From positions 1-12,442 of the forward strand of contig CABUBX010000052.1 of the NCBI GenBank assembly GCA_902489925.1: DNA of 12,442 bases, written 5' to 3'. The stretch's first letter is position 1. Each line of letters begins with the position of its first letter. Both the position numbers and the translations under genes were made by a program. The DNA is from an uncultured Lachnospiraceae bacterium. Lineage in GTDB: Bacteria > Bacillota > Clostridia > Lachnospirales > Lachnospiraceae. The notes below the pieces were generated by a model. That model was not told the origin of the DNA. It did not search any database and was given only the letters and a program-made list of their open reading frames with translations. This document shows positions 6,271-12,372 of this stretch, one piece after another.

Positions 6271-7833
6271 TTATTTGTTTTCTGCCGCCATCTTTTCCAG
6301 CTGTTTTTTTCTTCCGAATAATTTAGGGAAAATAATCAATGCTGCACCAAGACAGCCAACAGCAACGATTAAAGTTGCCACTACATTGCCGCCTGTAAAG
6401 CCTGCAACAAAGTATCCAATCACACAGCAAACAGCAACGGTTGTTGCGTACGGAATCTGTGTCTTTACATGCTCTAAGTGGTTACATGCCGCACCGGTAG
6501 AGGCAAGAATTGTTGTATCTGAAATCGGTGAACAGTGGTCGCCGAAAACAGAGCCTGCCAATGTTGCTGCAAGACAAGTAATTAAAAGCTCAGGTGCTGT
6601 ATTTGCACAGAGGTCTGTAACGATTGGGATAAGAATACTGAATGTACCCCAAGCTGTACCTGTCGCAAATGAAAGACCACAGCCAACAAGGAAGATTAAC
6701 GGTGCAAGAATCTGAACCGGAACACCTGATGTCTCCACAAGATAAGATACATAACCGCCTGTGTTTAAAAGGTCACGGCACACACCGCCAATGGACCATG
6801 CCATTGTCAAAATAACGCAGGCAGGAATCATAGATGAAATACCGTCATTAATGCTTCCGAAAAATTCTTTAAATGTGAGCACTTTTCTGAGCATAAAGAA
6901 AACAAATGTAAATAACAAAGCAATAAAACCGCCCATAGATAATGCCTGAGCTGAGCTTGTATTACCGAAAGCTTCAAACAATGAGTTTGCTTCGCCTGAA
7001 AACAGTCCGCCATAGTAAAGCATCGATACGATTGATGCCACAACGAGCACGACAATCGGAAGTACAAGGTCAATCACCTTACCCTTAGCGTCTTCCTTCA
7101 CATGCTTTGCCATCTCAGCTGCCGCTTCGCCGCCGTCAGTACCGTTGATAATGCCTCTTTCTGCATTAATCTCAGCTCTTGCCATAGGACCGTAGTCTGC
7201 GTTCTTTCTTGCACCCATACTGATAACCATAATCAGTGTAAGAATAGCATAAAGATTCAGCGGAATCGCTGAAATAAAGGCTGTCATACCATTACCTGCA
7301 CTCTCAGGAAGATTGGAGATAACAGATGCCGCCCATGTTGAAATCGGGGCAATAATACATACCGGCGCTGCTGTTGCGTCGATTAAGTAAGCCAATTTCT
7401 CTCTGGAAATCTTAAACTTGTCCGCAACAGGTCTCATAACCGTACCTACTGTCAGACAGTTGAAGTAATCATCAATAAAAAACATCAAATCGAGTGCTGA
7501 TGTTGCAAGCGAAGCACTCCTCTTGCCTTTGAGCTTTTTGCCTGCCCATTCGCCGTAAGCCTTTGAGCCTCCGGCTCTTGCCACAAGTGTAACGAGAATA
7601 CCCAGAAAACATAAAAACAAAATAATATATACGTTATCTGCAAGTTTTCCGCCCATAAGTGTTACAGTCTGGTCAAACACGCCTAATACACCAAGGCCCT
7701 GCATAACCGAGAAAATAATCGTACCTGAAAGTACACCAAGAATCAGTGAAAACACAACCTCTTTAGTAATTAACGCACATGTAATCGCTAAAATCGGCGG
7801 TATCAAAGATAAAAATCCTGCATTCCATTCCAT
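6271..7833 (-). CDS. nhaC: NhaC-family Na+/H+ antiporter-like transporter (possible amino-acid carrier)
   Basis: This 520-residue polytopic membrane protein has about a dozen hydrophobic segments across its length. Family hallmarks are FFIDDYFNCLTVGTVMRPV (118-136), IDATAAPVCIIAPISTWAA (151-169), FATGTAWGTFSILIPI (389-404) and GDHCSPISDTTILAS (431-445). A charged cytoplasmic loop lies around 208-252. The NhaC family includes Na+/H+ antiporters, the malate/lactate antiporter MleN and the predicted lysine transporter LysW, so the substrate is not fixed by family membership. The start has GGAGGGG at 7-nt spacing. The gene is monocistronic, with its own promoter (7905-7933) and terminator. A lysine riboswitch lies just upstream but points the other way, which raises the lysine possibility without proving it. 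Confidence 0.85.
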   Translation of the reverse strand: MEWNAGFLSLIPPILAITCALITKEVVFSLILGVLSGTIIFSVMQGLGVLGVFDQTVTLMGGKLADNVYIILFLCFLGILVTLVARAGGSKAYGEWAGKKLKGKRSASLATSALDLMFFIDDYFNCLTVGTVMRPVADKFKISREKLAYLIDATAAPVCIIAPISTWAASVISNLPESAGNGMTAFISAIPLNLYAILTLIMVISMGARKNADYGPMARAEINAERGIINGTDGGEAAAEMAKHVKEDAKGKVIDLVLPIVVLVVASIVSMLYYGGLFSGEANSLFEAFGNTSSAQALSMGGFIALLFTFVFFMLRKVLTFKEFFGSINDGISSMIPACVILTMAWSIGGVCRDLLNTGGYVSYLVETSGVPVQILAPLIFLVGCGLSFATGTAWGTFSILIPIVTDLCANTAPELLITCLAATLAGSVFGDHCSPISDTTILASTGAACNHLEHVKTQIPYATTVAVCCVIGYFVAGFTGGNVVATLIVAVGCLGAALIIFPKLFGRKKQLEKMAAENK

Positions 7834-7882
7834 GCAAATTCCCCTCCATATTCTTTATCGCATGTATATTGTTTTGTTGTAC

Positions 7883-7892
7883 CCTTGCAAGG
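7883..7892. repeat. Palindrome in the nhaC leader
   Basis: CCTTGCAAGG is a perfect 10-bp palindrome just downstream of the predicted nhaC transcription start (about 7898). It could be an operator half-site or a small leader hairpin; nothing else supports either. Confidence 0.3.
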
Positions 7893-7904
7893 TTCATATT
7901 CGAC

Positions 7905-7933
7905 ATTATATCCCAAATACCGATTATTTGCAA
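7905..7933 (-). promoter_or_regulatory. Sigma-A promoter of nhaC
   Basis: On the minus strand, TTGCAA (7933-7928) is followed by a 17-nt spacer and a consensus TATAAT (7910-7905), with A-rich DNA upstream. Transcription would start near 7898 and give a leader of about 65 nt. The promoter is separate from, and divergent to, the riboswitch promoter about 100 bp away. Confidence 0.8.
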
Positions 7934-8033
7934 ATATTTTTTCGTCAATATGTTATTTTTGGTGTATTCCAACAAAAAATAAGCATGTTTTTTGTGCACC
8001 ATGTCAAAGTAAACTGTTTTAGCCAATTTCACA

Positions 8034-8065
8034 TTGACATTTTCTCCAAACAAAGCTAGTATAAT
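8034..8065 (+). promoter_or_regulatory. Promoter of the lysine riboswitch RNA
   Basis: A consensus TTGACA lies at 8034-8039. At 17-nt spacing the -10 is TAGTAT (8057-8062), the same arrangement as at aroE. A consensus TATAAT overlaps it at 8060-8065 but would need a 20-nt spacer. Either way, the predicted start is about 8069-8072, immediately before aptamer helix P1. Confidence 0.8.
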
Positions 8066-8074
8066 AAATAGAGT

Positions 8075-8245
8075 CAACAATAGAGGTGCGGATTGTAAGG
8101 TACGCATAAGCTGTCAAGGTGACCGTCGCCGATGCTTCTGCCGAATATGCAGCCGCCGAAAGAGATGATTGCCGGTCCATTCATGCTCTTGGTGTCAGGA
8201 TTCAGTATTCTGTCACTGTCATGTGTTCATGATGCGCTATTGATG
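8075..8245 (+). promoter_or_regulatory. Lysine riboswitch (L box), orphan
   Basis: The segment folds as a lysine aptamer. P1 is CAATAG (8078-8083) with CTATTG (8237-8242), extendable to 9 bp with one mismatch. The conserved AGAGGTGCG follows P1 (8082-8090). P2 includes GCATA/TATGC (8104-8108 with 8146-8150). GCCGCCGAA (8152-8160) leads into P3, AAGAG/CTCTT (8160-8164 with 8186-8190). Loop L2 GACCG (8121-8125) is complementary to loop L3 CGGTC (8173-8177), the expected kissing pair. P4 (8192-8216) is followed by CACTGTC, and P5 is CATG-TGTT-CATG (8220-8231). The core matches known lysC leaders. No plus-strand gene follows; nhaC lies behind it on the other strand and sigK converges from the right. 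Confidence 0.92.
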
Positions 8246-8335
8246 TTTTACAACATCAATAGCTTTTTTTATATATTTTCGTCCTTTCCGAGTCCCCTTT
8301 TGATGGTGTTTCTTCCTATTAAAATAGCGCATCAT
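8229..8335. repeat. 13-bp inverted repeat flanking the riboswitch terminator
   Basis: ATGATGCGCTATT (8229-8241), which spans half of P5 and the 3' strand of P1, recurs exactly inverted as AATAGCGCATCAT (8323-8335). The 81 bp between the copies contain the terminator's 3' arm and U-tract. The repeat is separate from the terminator's own stem. Confidence 0.85.
8236..8270 (+). terminator. Riboswitch expression platform: intrinsic terminator
   Basis: A perfect 12-bp stem (8236-8247 with 8252-8263, GCTATTGATGTT/AACATCAATAGC) closes a TTAC loop and is followed by seven T. Its 5' arm contains the whole 3' strand of aptamer P1 (8237-8242), so P1 and terminator cannot coexist. Confidence 0.93.
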
Positions 8336-8498
8336 CAGAAACCTTTTTCACGATGGCATAGACCTCGTTTTTTATAAACAGCAGCTGGTATCCCGATTTT
8401 CGCTTCATACTCCCGGTGATTGTACAAGGAAACATTCACTGTTTTGGAGTTTTTTTGGCGTTGCTAAATGCAGACCACAGCAGACAGTCTTAAATCAT
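8319..8498 (-). pseudogene. Possible broken small ORF in the riboswitch-sigK gap
   Basis: On the minus strand a G-rich ribosome site (AAGGGGGG) precedes ATG at 8498. The frame runs 60 codons to a stop at 8319-8321 but is broken by TAA at codon 3 and TGA at codon 21 (8436-8438). The last part is protein-like (QLLFIKNEVYAIVKKVSDD). A second frame over 8340-8440 also reads plausibly (VSLYNHREYEAKIGIPAAVY), so a frameshifted remnant is possible. I do not recognise a family. A promoter lies directly upstream. It may equally be non-coding. The rest of 8271-8601 is T-rich on the plus strand and shows nothing else I can support. Confidence 0.2.
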
Positions 8499-8536
8499 TA
8501 TCCCCCCTTTTATGTCTCGTTCCGAATATTTCTTAC

Positions 8537-8566
8537 ATTATACCATATTCTTCCGTATTTATTCAA
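8537..8566 (-). promoter_or_regulatory. Sigma-A-like promoter firing toward the riboswitch
   Basis: On the minus strand, TTGAAT (8566-8561) is followed by an 18-nt spacer and a consensus TATAAT (8542-8537) with an upstream TG (extended -10). Transcription would start near 8530, after the sigK stop, and run antisense across the riboswitch. No terminator with a U-tract was seen before the riboswitch on this strand. Confidence 0.6.
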
Positions 8567-8601
8567 ATATTTTCTGTTTTTTCACAAATTTTCTTTCCTC
8601 T

Positions 8602-9219
8602 TCAGAAACTTTGTCTCAGTTTTTCGACAGCTCTCTTTTCAATACGGCTCACATAGCTTCTGGATATCCCCATCGTTTTTGCAATCTCCCGCTGCGTGAC
8701 CGGTGTCTGCTGATAAAGTCCGTATCTTTTTGAAACAATCATTTTTTCTCTTTTCGTCAAAACTTTATCTATGAGCTTATAGAGCCGTTTGACATCGCCT
8801 GAAAGTGCAATTTGAGCAGCCATATCTGTTTCTTCACTTTCCATAATGTCCAAAAGATTAATCTCATTTCCCTCTTTATCCGTCCCGATAGGTTCATACA
8901 ACGATACTTCCCTAACCAACTTCTTTTCACTTCTTAAAAGCATAAGAATTTCATTTTCAATGCATCTGGCCGCATAGGTCACAAGCTTATGTCCTTTGTC
9001 TGCATTAAATGTATTCACAGCCTTCACAAGTCCCACAACACCTACAGAAATCAATTCCTCCTGCTCTTTGCCGGTACTCATATATTTTTTTACAATATGT
9101 GCCACAAGCCGGAGATTTTTTTCAATCAGACAATCTCTTGCCTGCTTATCTCCTGCCTTGTATCGTTTAAAGCACTCTGCTTCCTCCTGCGGCGTCAATG
9201 GTTTTGGAAAAGATTCCAT
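8602..9219 (-). CDS. sigK: Sporulation sigma factor sigma-K, without a pro-sequence
   Basis: Sigma-K directs late mother-cell transcription during sporulation. The 205-residue product has region 2 with LIEKNLRLVAHIVKKY (37-52 if counted from the chosen start, approximately) and TYAARCIENEILM. The segment DVSL/EVSLYEPIGTDKEGNEI is typical of sigma-K rather than sigma-E, and the region 4.2 helix-turn-helix is QREIAKTMGISRSYVSRIEKRA. The ATG at 9219 follows GAGGTG at about 7-nt spacing; an in-frame TTG at 9237 has no such site. The protein begins directly at MESFPKPLTPQEE, so the hydrophobic N-terminal pro-sequence of Bacillus pro-sigma-K is missing, as is known for Clostridioides difficile. The coding sequence is unbroken, with no skin-like insertion. 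No terminator was seen after its stop. Confidence 0.92.
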   Translation of the reverse strand: MESFPKPLTPQEEAECFKRYKAGDKQARDCLIEKNLRLVAHIVKKYMSTGKEQEELISVGVVGLVKAVNTFNADKGHKLVTYAARCIENEILMLLRSEKKLVREVSLYEPIGTDKEGNEINLLDIMESEETDMAAQIALSGDVKRLYKLIDKVLTKREKMIVSKRYGLYQQTPVTQREIAKTMGISRSYVSRIEKRAVEKLRQSF

Positions 9220-9308
9220 TTTGCTGCACCTCACCAAAGCCTTTACTCCAGTTTATGTTTCAAGGGCTCATAAAGTGCTTTTCCATGAAATATCATTTTA
9301 TGATGTCT

Positions 9309-10142
9309 CTATTTTTTCCAGTCAAATAAGCAATCCAGCCACTCCGCACAAAGCGAAAACCAATGGGCACAATGCTCGGCGCCGCGCTCACCGACTTCTT
9401 CGGTGCACATTGACAAGCCGTGCCGGCCTGTGTGAAACACATGATATTCTACAGGCACATTATGTCTATACATCGCCTGAACAAAAAGCAGTGTATTTTC
9501 AAGTGCTACAAGCTCATCATCAAATGTATGCCACACAAAAGCCGGCGGTGTATTTTCTGTGACATGTTCTTCAATATTGTGATAATAAATATCAGCAATA
9601 TTTTCTCCCAAAAGCTTCTCGTAGCTCTCATGCAACTCCGGTTTTGCCGCAGGCTTTGAAGATATCACCGGATAAGATAAAATGACTGCCGACGGACGCA
9701 GACCGCCTAAACCGGCAATTTCCGGTGTTACAAAGTCTTTGATGCGCTCACTGTCAAAGTGAACCGCTAAAGAAGCTGCTAAATGTCCGCCTGCCGAAAA
9801 ACCGCAGACCGCTATTTTTTCAGCCTCCGTATCTAAATTTTCATGATTGCTTTTAATCCATGCAAGCGCCGCAGCCGCTTCTCTAAGCGGCAGCATATCC
9901 GGTGAAACTCCCGAATCATTATAAACCGTATACCTCAAAACGAAGGCCTGATAGCCTCTCGCAAAAAATGATAATGCTACCGGTTCCATCTCCCGCTCGG
10001 AAATATCGGCATAGCCGCCGCCCGGGAATATTAAAACTGCAGGGCGCTTTATGCGTCCGCCGCGTCCGAGTGCGTGTTCGTGAATATAGCCTGTAAGCAA
10101 GGCATTTGAGCCGTTTAATGGGTTTATTTGCGTAATTCTCAT
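9309..10142 (-). CDS. Alpha/beta hydrolase, acetyl-xylan-esterase/BD-FAE-like
   Basis: This is a 277-residue cytosolic alpha/beta hydrolase with no signal peptide. FPGGGYADIS (39-48) is the oxyanion-hole segment corresponding to HGGG. GFSAGG (114-119) is the nucleophile elbow with Ser116. The acid is Asp208 or Asp209 in WHTFDDE, and His241 in HTGRHGLS completes the triad. The layout fits small carboxylesterases of the acetyl-xylan esterase and BD-FAE type that deacetylate sugars or other esters. The true substrate is unknown and no carbohydrate gene lies nearby. The start follows AGAGG at 7-nt spacing. It lies 89 nt upstream of sigK on the same strand; no terminator is evident between them, so read-through into sigK is possible. 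No convincing promoter was found upstream. Confidence 0.85.
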   Translation of the reverse strand: MRITQINPLNGSNALLTGYIHEHALGRGGRIKRPAVLIFPGGGYADISEREMEPVALSFFARGYQAFVLRYTVYNDSGVSPDMLPLREAAAALAWIKSNHENLDTEAEKIAVCGFSAGGHLAASLAVHFDSERIKDFVTPEIAGLGGLRPSAVILSYPVISSKPAAKPELHESYEKLLGENIADIYYHNIEEHVTENTPPAFVWHTFDDELVALENTLLFVQAMYRHNVPVEYHVFHTGRHGLSMCTEEVGERGAEHCAHWFSLCAEWLDCLFDWKK

Positions 10143-10262
10143 TGTTTTTCCTCTTTTCTCTATAATTCTTTAGATTTCCTTACAATTTTAGTTTCAATTT
10201 ATTTATACTTTTTTAGATTTTGGACACATCCTGTTCACATTTATGGGTTATACTATGTATGT

Positions 10263-10281
10263 ACATTAGTAAAACTAATGT
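10263..10281. repeat. Perfect 8-bp inverted repeat upstream of the hydrolase gene
   Basis: ACATTAGT-AAA-ACTAATGT is a perfect inverted repeat with a 3-nt centre, about 120 bp upstream of the hydrolase start. Its size and A/T content would suit a dimeric repressor operator. No confident promoter box lies next to it, so the role is open. Confidence 0.4.
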
Positions 10282-10300
10282 TCCAAAATTTTTCATAAAC

Positions 10301-10339
10301 GCCGGGTGATGCACAGCACCCGGCTCTCCCCCCTTTTTT
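10301..10339 (+). terminator. GC-rich hairpin, possible weak plus-strand terminator
   Basis: GCCGGGTG (10301-10308) pairs with CACCCGGC (10317-10324) over an 8-nt loop. Six T occur at 10334-10339 but are separated from the stem by a 9-nt C-rich stretch. This is therefore not a canonical terminator. No plus-strand gene precedes it. Confidence 0.35.
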
Positions 10340-10362
10340 AAGTAAATACACGCTACTATACG

Positions 10363-10459
10363 AAGAAGTCTTTGCTGAATCTGTACAAGGTAACCTCCCA
10401 AAACCTTAGTAACGGCAAAGGCTTCTTTGTGCATGCGCATCGCCGCACAAAAGAAGCCT
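10363..10459. other. Structured intergenic element with competing hairpins
   Basis: Three segments can pair in two exclusive ways. AAGAAGTCTTTGC (10363-10375) pairs with GCAAAGGCTTCTT (10415-10427) over 13 positions, one being a T-G wobble in the plus-strand RNA. The second segment extended, AGGCTTCTTTGTGC (10419-10432), pairs with GCACAAAAGAAGCCT (10445-10459) with a single bulge. An inner hairpin AAGGT/ACCTT sits at 10387-10407. The second pairing lies 14 nt past the HAD phosphatase stop and may act as its terminator on the minus strand, although the U-tract is poor. The remainder of the 10143-10473 gap shows no gene that I can support; a 75-codon minus-strand frame there has no ribosome site. 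Confidence 0.45.
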
Positions 10460-10473
10460 CAAAAACTGCCCTA

Positions 10474-11100
10474 TTATAAAAATAAATTTTTCAGCTCTGA
10501 AAAAGCTTCTAACTTTGCAGCATAGCCCTCCGGCACCGCACCAAAGCCATACGCCGCGTAGATAAACGGCACCCCGGCCTTACGGCAGGCTTCCAAATCT
10601 CCTTCTGTATCACCCACATACACAGGGTTTTCAAGATGGTTGCGCTCACAAATCAAGCGAATATTTTGGGCCTTTTCAAGGCCTGTCCGACCCGGATTTT
10701 CATAATCCGCAAAAAGCGTTCCCGTATGATGTCCCTCAAAAAACGCTTCAATGTAGCCATCCTGACAGTTGCTGACAATAAAAAGCGGATACTTCTCCCA
10801 AAGCGCTTTCAGCGTTTCCATCACGTCTTCAAAAAGAACACCTCCGTGCTTCGCCAAATATCCATTCTCATATTCAAAGCATTTTTTTGCGCACTGCATA
10901 CGCGTCTCTTCATCAATTTCAGGCATACACTTTGCGACAAATGCCTCCATCATCATGCCCATACATGAACGAATCAGCTCTACAGAAAAGTTTTTATCTA
11001 TGCCGCAATCCTTCACCGCCCTTGTCCATGAATCTGCCACCACCTGACACGTATCCCACAAAGTACCGTCCATATCAAAGATAATTCCATCGGTTTTCAT
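10474..11100 (-). CDS. HAD-IA phosphatase, phosphoglycolate-phosphatase-like
   Basis: This is a 208-residue HAD-superfamily hydrolase with an inserted helical cap (about 18-85), the subfamily IA layout. Motif I is DMDGT (9-13) with Asp9 and Asp11. Motif II is SN (110-111), motif III is Lys143 in GLEKAQNI, and motif IV is GDTEGD (163-168). Relatives dephosphorylate small phosphometabolites such as phosphoglycolate or nucleotides; the substrate cannot be fixed here. The ATG at 11100 has GGAGG at 8-nt spacing; a longer in-frame start overlapping the previous gene lacks support. It follows the U32 gene by 34 nt with no terminator, so it is likely the last gene of that operon. Confidence 0.85.
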   Translation of the reverse strand: MKTDGIIFDMDGTLWDTCQVVADSWTRAVKDCGIDKNFSVELIRSCMGMMMEAFVAKCMPEIDEETRMQCAKKCFEYENGYLAKHGGVLFEDVMETLKALWEKYPLFIVSNCQDGYIEAFFEGHHTGTLFADYENPGRTGLEKAQNIRLICERNHLENPVYVGDTEGDLEACRKAGVPFIYAAYGFGAVPEGYAAKLEAFSELKNLFL

Positions 11101-11134
11101 TAGCCATTCCTCCCCAATAAATTTTATCTGCCTC

Positions 11135-12361
11135 TTAATCTTCCTTGCGTCGCAGCAAATCTCCCGGTGCAAGCTCTATTCCTAAGTCAACCCATACTTC
11201 CATTTTAGGATGCGGACATGCTTCAATCGAATTTCCTTCGCTGTCTGCCATTGCCTTCACCTCAACAGAAATATCCCGGCCGTCCGGCTTCATAACCTCT
11301 ATCACTTCGCCGACGCTAAACTTATTTTTTTGTTCAAGGCGATACATCCCCTGTGCATTTTTTTCTTCAATAATTCCCAAATATGTGTATTCCTTCACAT
11401 AAGTATTGCTGTCATAAATCTGTGATTCATTTGTTGTTCTTCCGAAGAAAAAGCCTGTTGTAAACTGGCGGTAAGTACATTTTGAAATTTCCTGCTGATA
11501 ATAAGGCAGCTTTTGGCGATATTTCGCCTCATCCTCAAAATAATCGTCAATCGCCTGCCGATAAGTTCTTGCCACAACAGCAACGTAAAGCGCAGTTTTC
11601 ATACGGCCCTCAATCTTAAAGCTGTCAATGCCGGCATCCACAAGCTCAGGAATATATTCTATCATACATAAGTCTTTTGAATTAAAAATATACGTTCCCC
11701 GCTCATTTTCATAAACCGGCAAATATTCACCCGGACGGCTTTCCTCCACAACCGCATATTTCCAGCGGCACGGATGTGTACATGCCCCTTTATTGGCATC
11801 GCGGCCTGTAAAATAATTACTCAAAAGACAGCGCCCGGAATAGGAAATACACATAGCGCCATGGATAAATGTCTCAATTTCAAGTGTGTCCGGAATGTTT
11901 TGACGAATTTCTTTAATTTCTGCCATTGAAAGCTCACGTGCAGATACAACACGCTTTGCGCCCTGCTGATGCCAAAAAAGATATGTCATATAATTTGTGT
12001 TATTCGCCTGTGTACTTATATGAAGTTCAATCTCAGGGCATATTTCCTTTGCAATTGTAAAGATACCCGGGTCAGAAATAATAAGGGCATCCGGCGCAAT
12101 TTCCTTCAACTCTTTAAAATATGTCCGCACACCGTTTAAATCTCCGTTATGTGCCAAAATATTGGCTGTCACATAAACCTTCACATTGTGTGCATGCGCA
12201 AATGCAATGCCCTCAATCATATCTTCTTTTGAAAAATTTTTTGATTTTGCTCTGAGGCTGAATACCTCACCGCCAATATAAACGGCATCTGCACCAAACA
12301 GCACAGCAGTCTTTAAAACCTCTAAACTGCTGGCCGGTATAAGTAACTCGGGTTTTCTCAT
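11135..12361 (-). CDS. trhP: U32-family protein, TrhP-type tRNA U34 hydroxylation factor
   Basis: This is a 408-residue U32 (formerly peptidase U32) protein. The family signature ETFIHGAMCISYSGRCLLS spans 163-181. Cys171, Cys178, Cys194 and Cys198 form the conserved cluster that binds a [4Fe-4S] centre in this family. A beta-rich C-terminal extension (about 320-408, GRTTNESQ to GDLLRRKED) is the collagenase-like U32 C-domain. E. coli TrhP (YegQ) and B. subtilis YrrN/YrrO use prephenate to hydroxylate tRNA uridine 34, and the gene is next to a trmR-like methyltransferase as in B. subtilis yrrMNO. The start at 12361 is chosen because GGAGG lies 5 nt upstream. An in-frame ATG at 12373 overlaps the preceding stop and would put that GGAGG inside the gene. 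Confidence 0.88.
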   Translation of the reverse strand: MRKPELLIPASSLEVLKTAVLFGADAVYIGGEVFSLRAKSKNFSKEDMIEGIAFAHAHNVKVYVTANILAHNGDLNGVRTYFKELKEIAPDALIISDPGIFTIAKEICPEIELHISTQANNTNYMTYLFWHQQGAKRVVSARELSMAEIKEIRQNIPDTLEIETFIHGAMCISYSGRCLLSNYFTGRDANKGACTHPCRWKYAVVEESRPGEYLPVYENERGTYIFNSKDLCMIEYIPELVDAGIDSFKIEGRMKTALYVAVVARTYRQAIDDYFEDEAKYRQKLPYYQQEISKCTYRQFTTGFFFGRTTNESQIYDSNTYVKEYTYLGIIEEKNAQGMYRLEQKNKFSVGEVIEVMKPDGRDISVEVKAMADSEGNSIEACPHPKMEVWVDLGIELAPGDLLRRKED

Positions 12362-12372
12362 ATTTTCCTCCA

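Noticed and set aside
8075..8150. A first reading of the aptamer with GTCGCCGATGC as the P2-P3 junction, giving a truncated P2
   Set aside because: The better fit places the junction at GCCGCCGAA (8152-8160), which restores a full P2, P3 and the L2/L3 kissing pair.
8132..8377. An 81-codon plus-strand reading frame through the riboswitch and terminator
   Set aside because: It lies across the aptamer helices and the terminator, has no ribosome site, and is explained by the RNA structure.
8468..8733. Two short plus-strand frames after the riboswitch terminator that could be its target gene
   Set aside because: They are low-complexity (Phe/Ser/Leu-rich from T-rich DNA), overlap the sigK 3' end in antisense, and lack a ribosome site.
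9250..9276. CATAAACT with an upstream AC at 17 nt on the minus strand, as a sigma-K/sigma-E type promoter for sigK
   Set aside because: Only partial agreement with the consensus; too weak to list as a feature.
10213..10440. A 75-codon minus-strand frame in the gap upstream of the hydrolase
   Set aside because: No ribosome site, it overlaps the structured repeats and the GC-rich hairpin, and the sequence does not resemble a known family.
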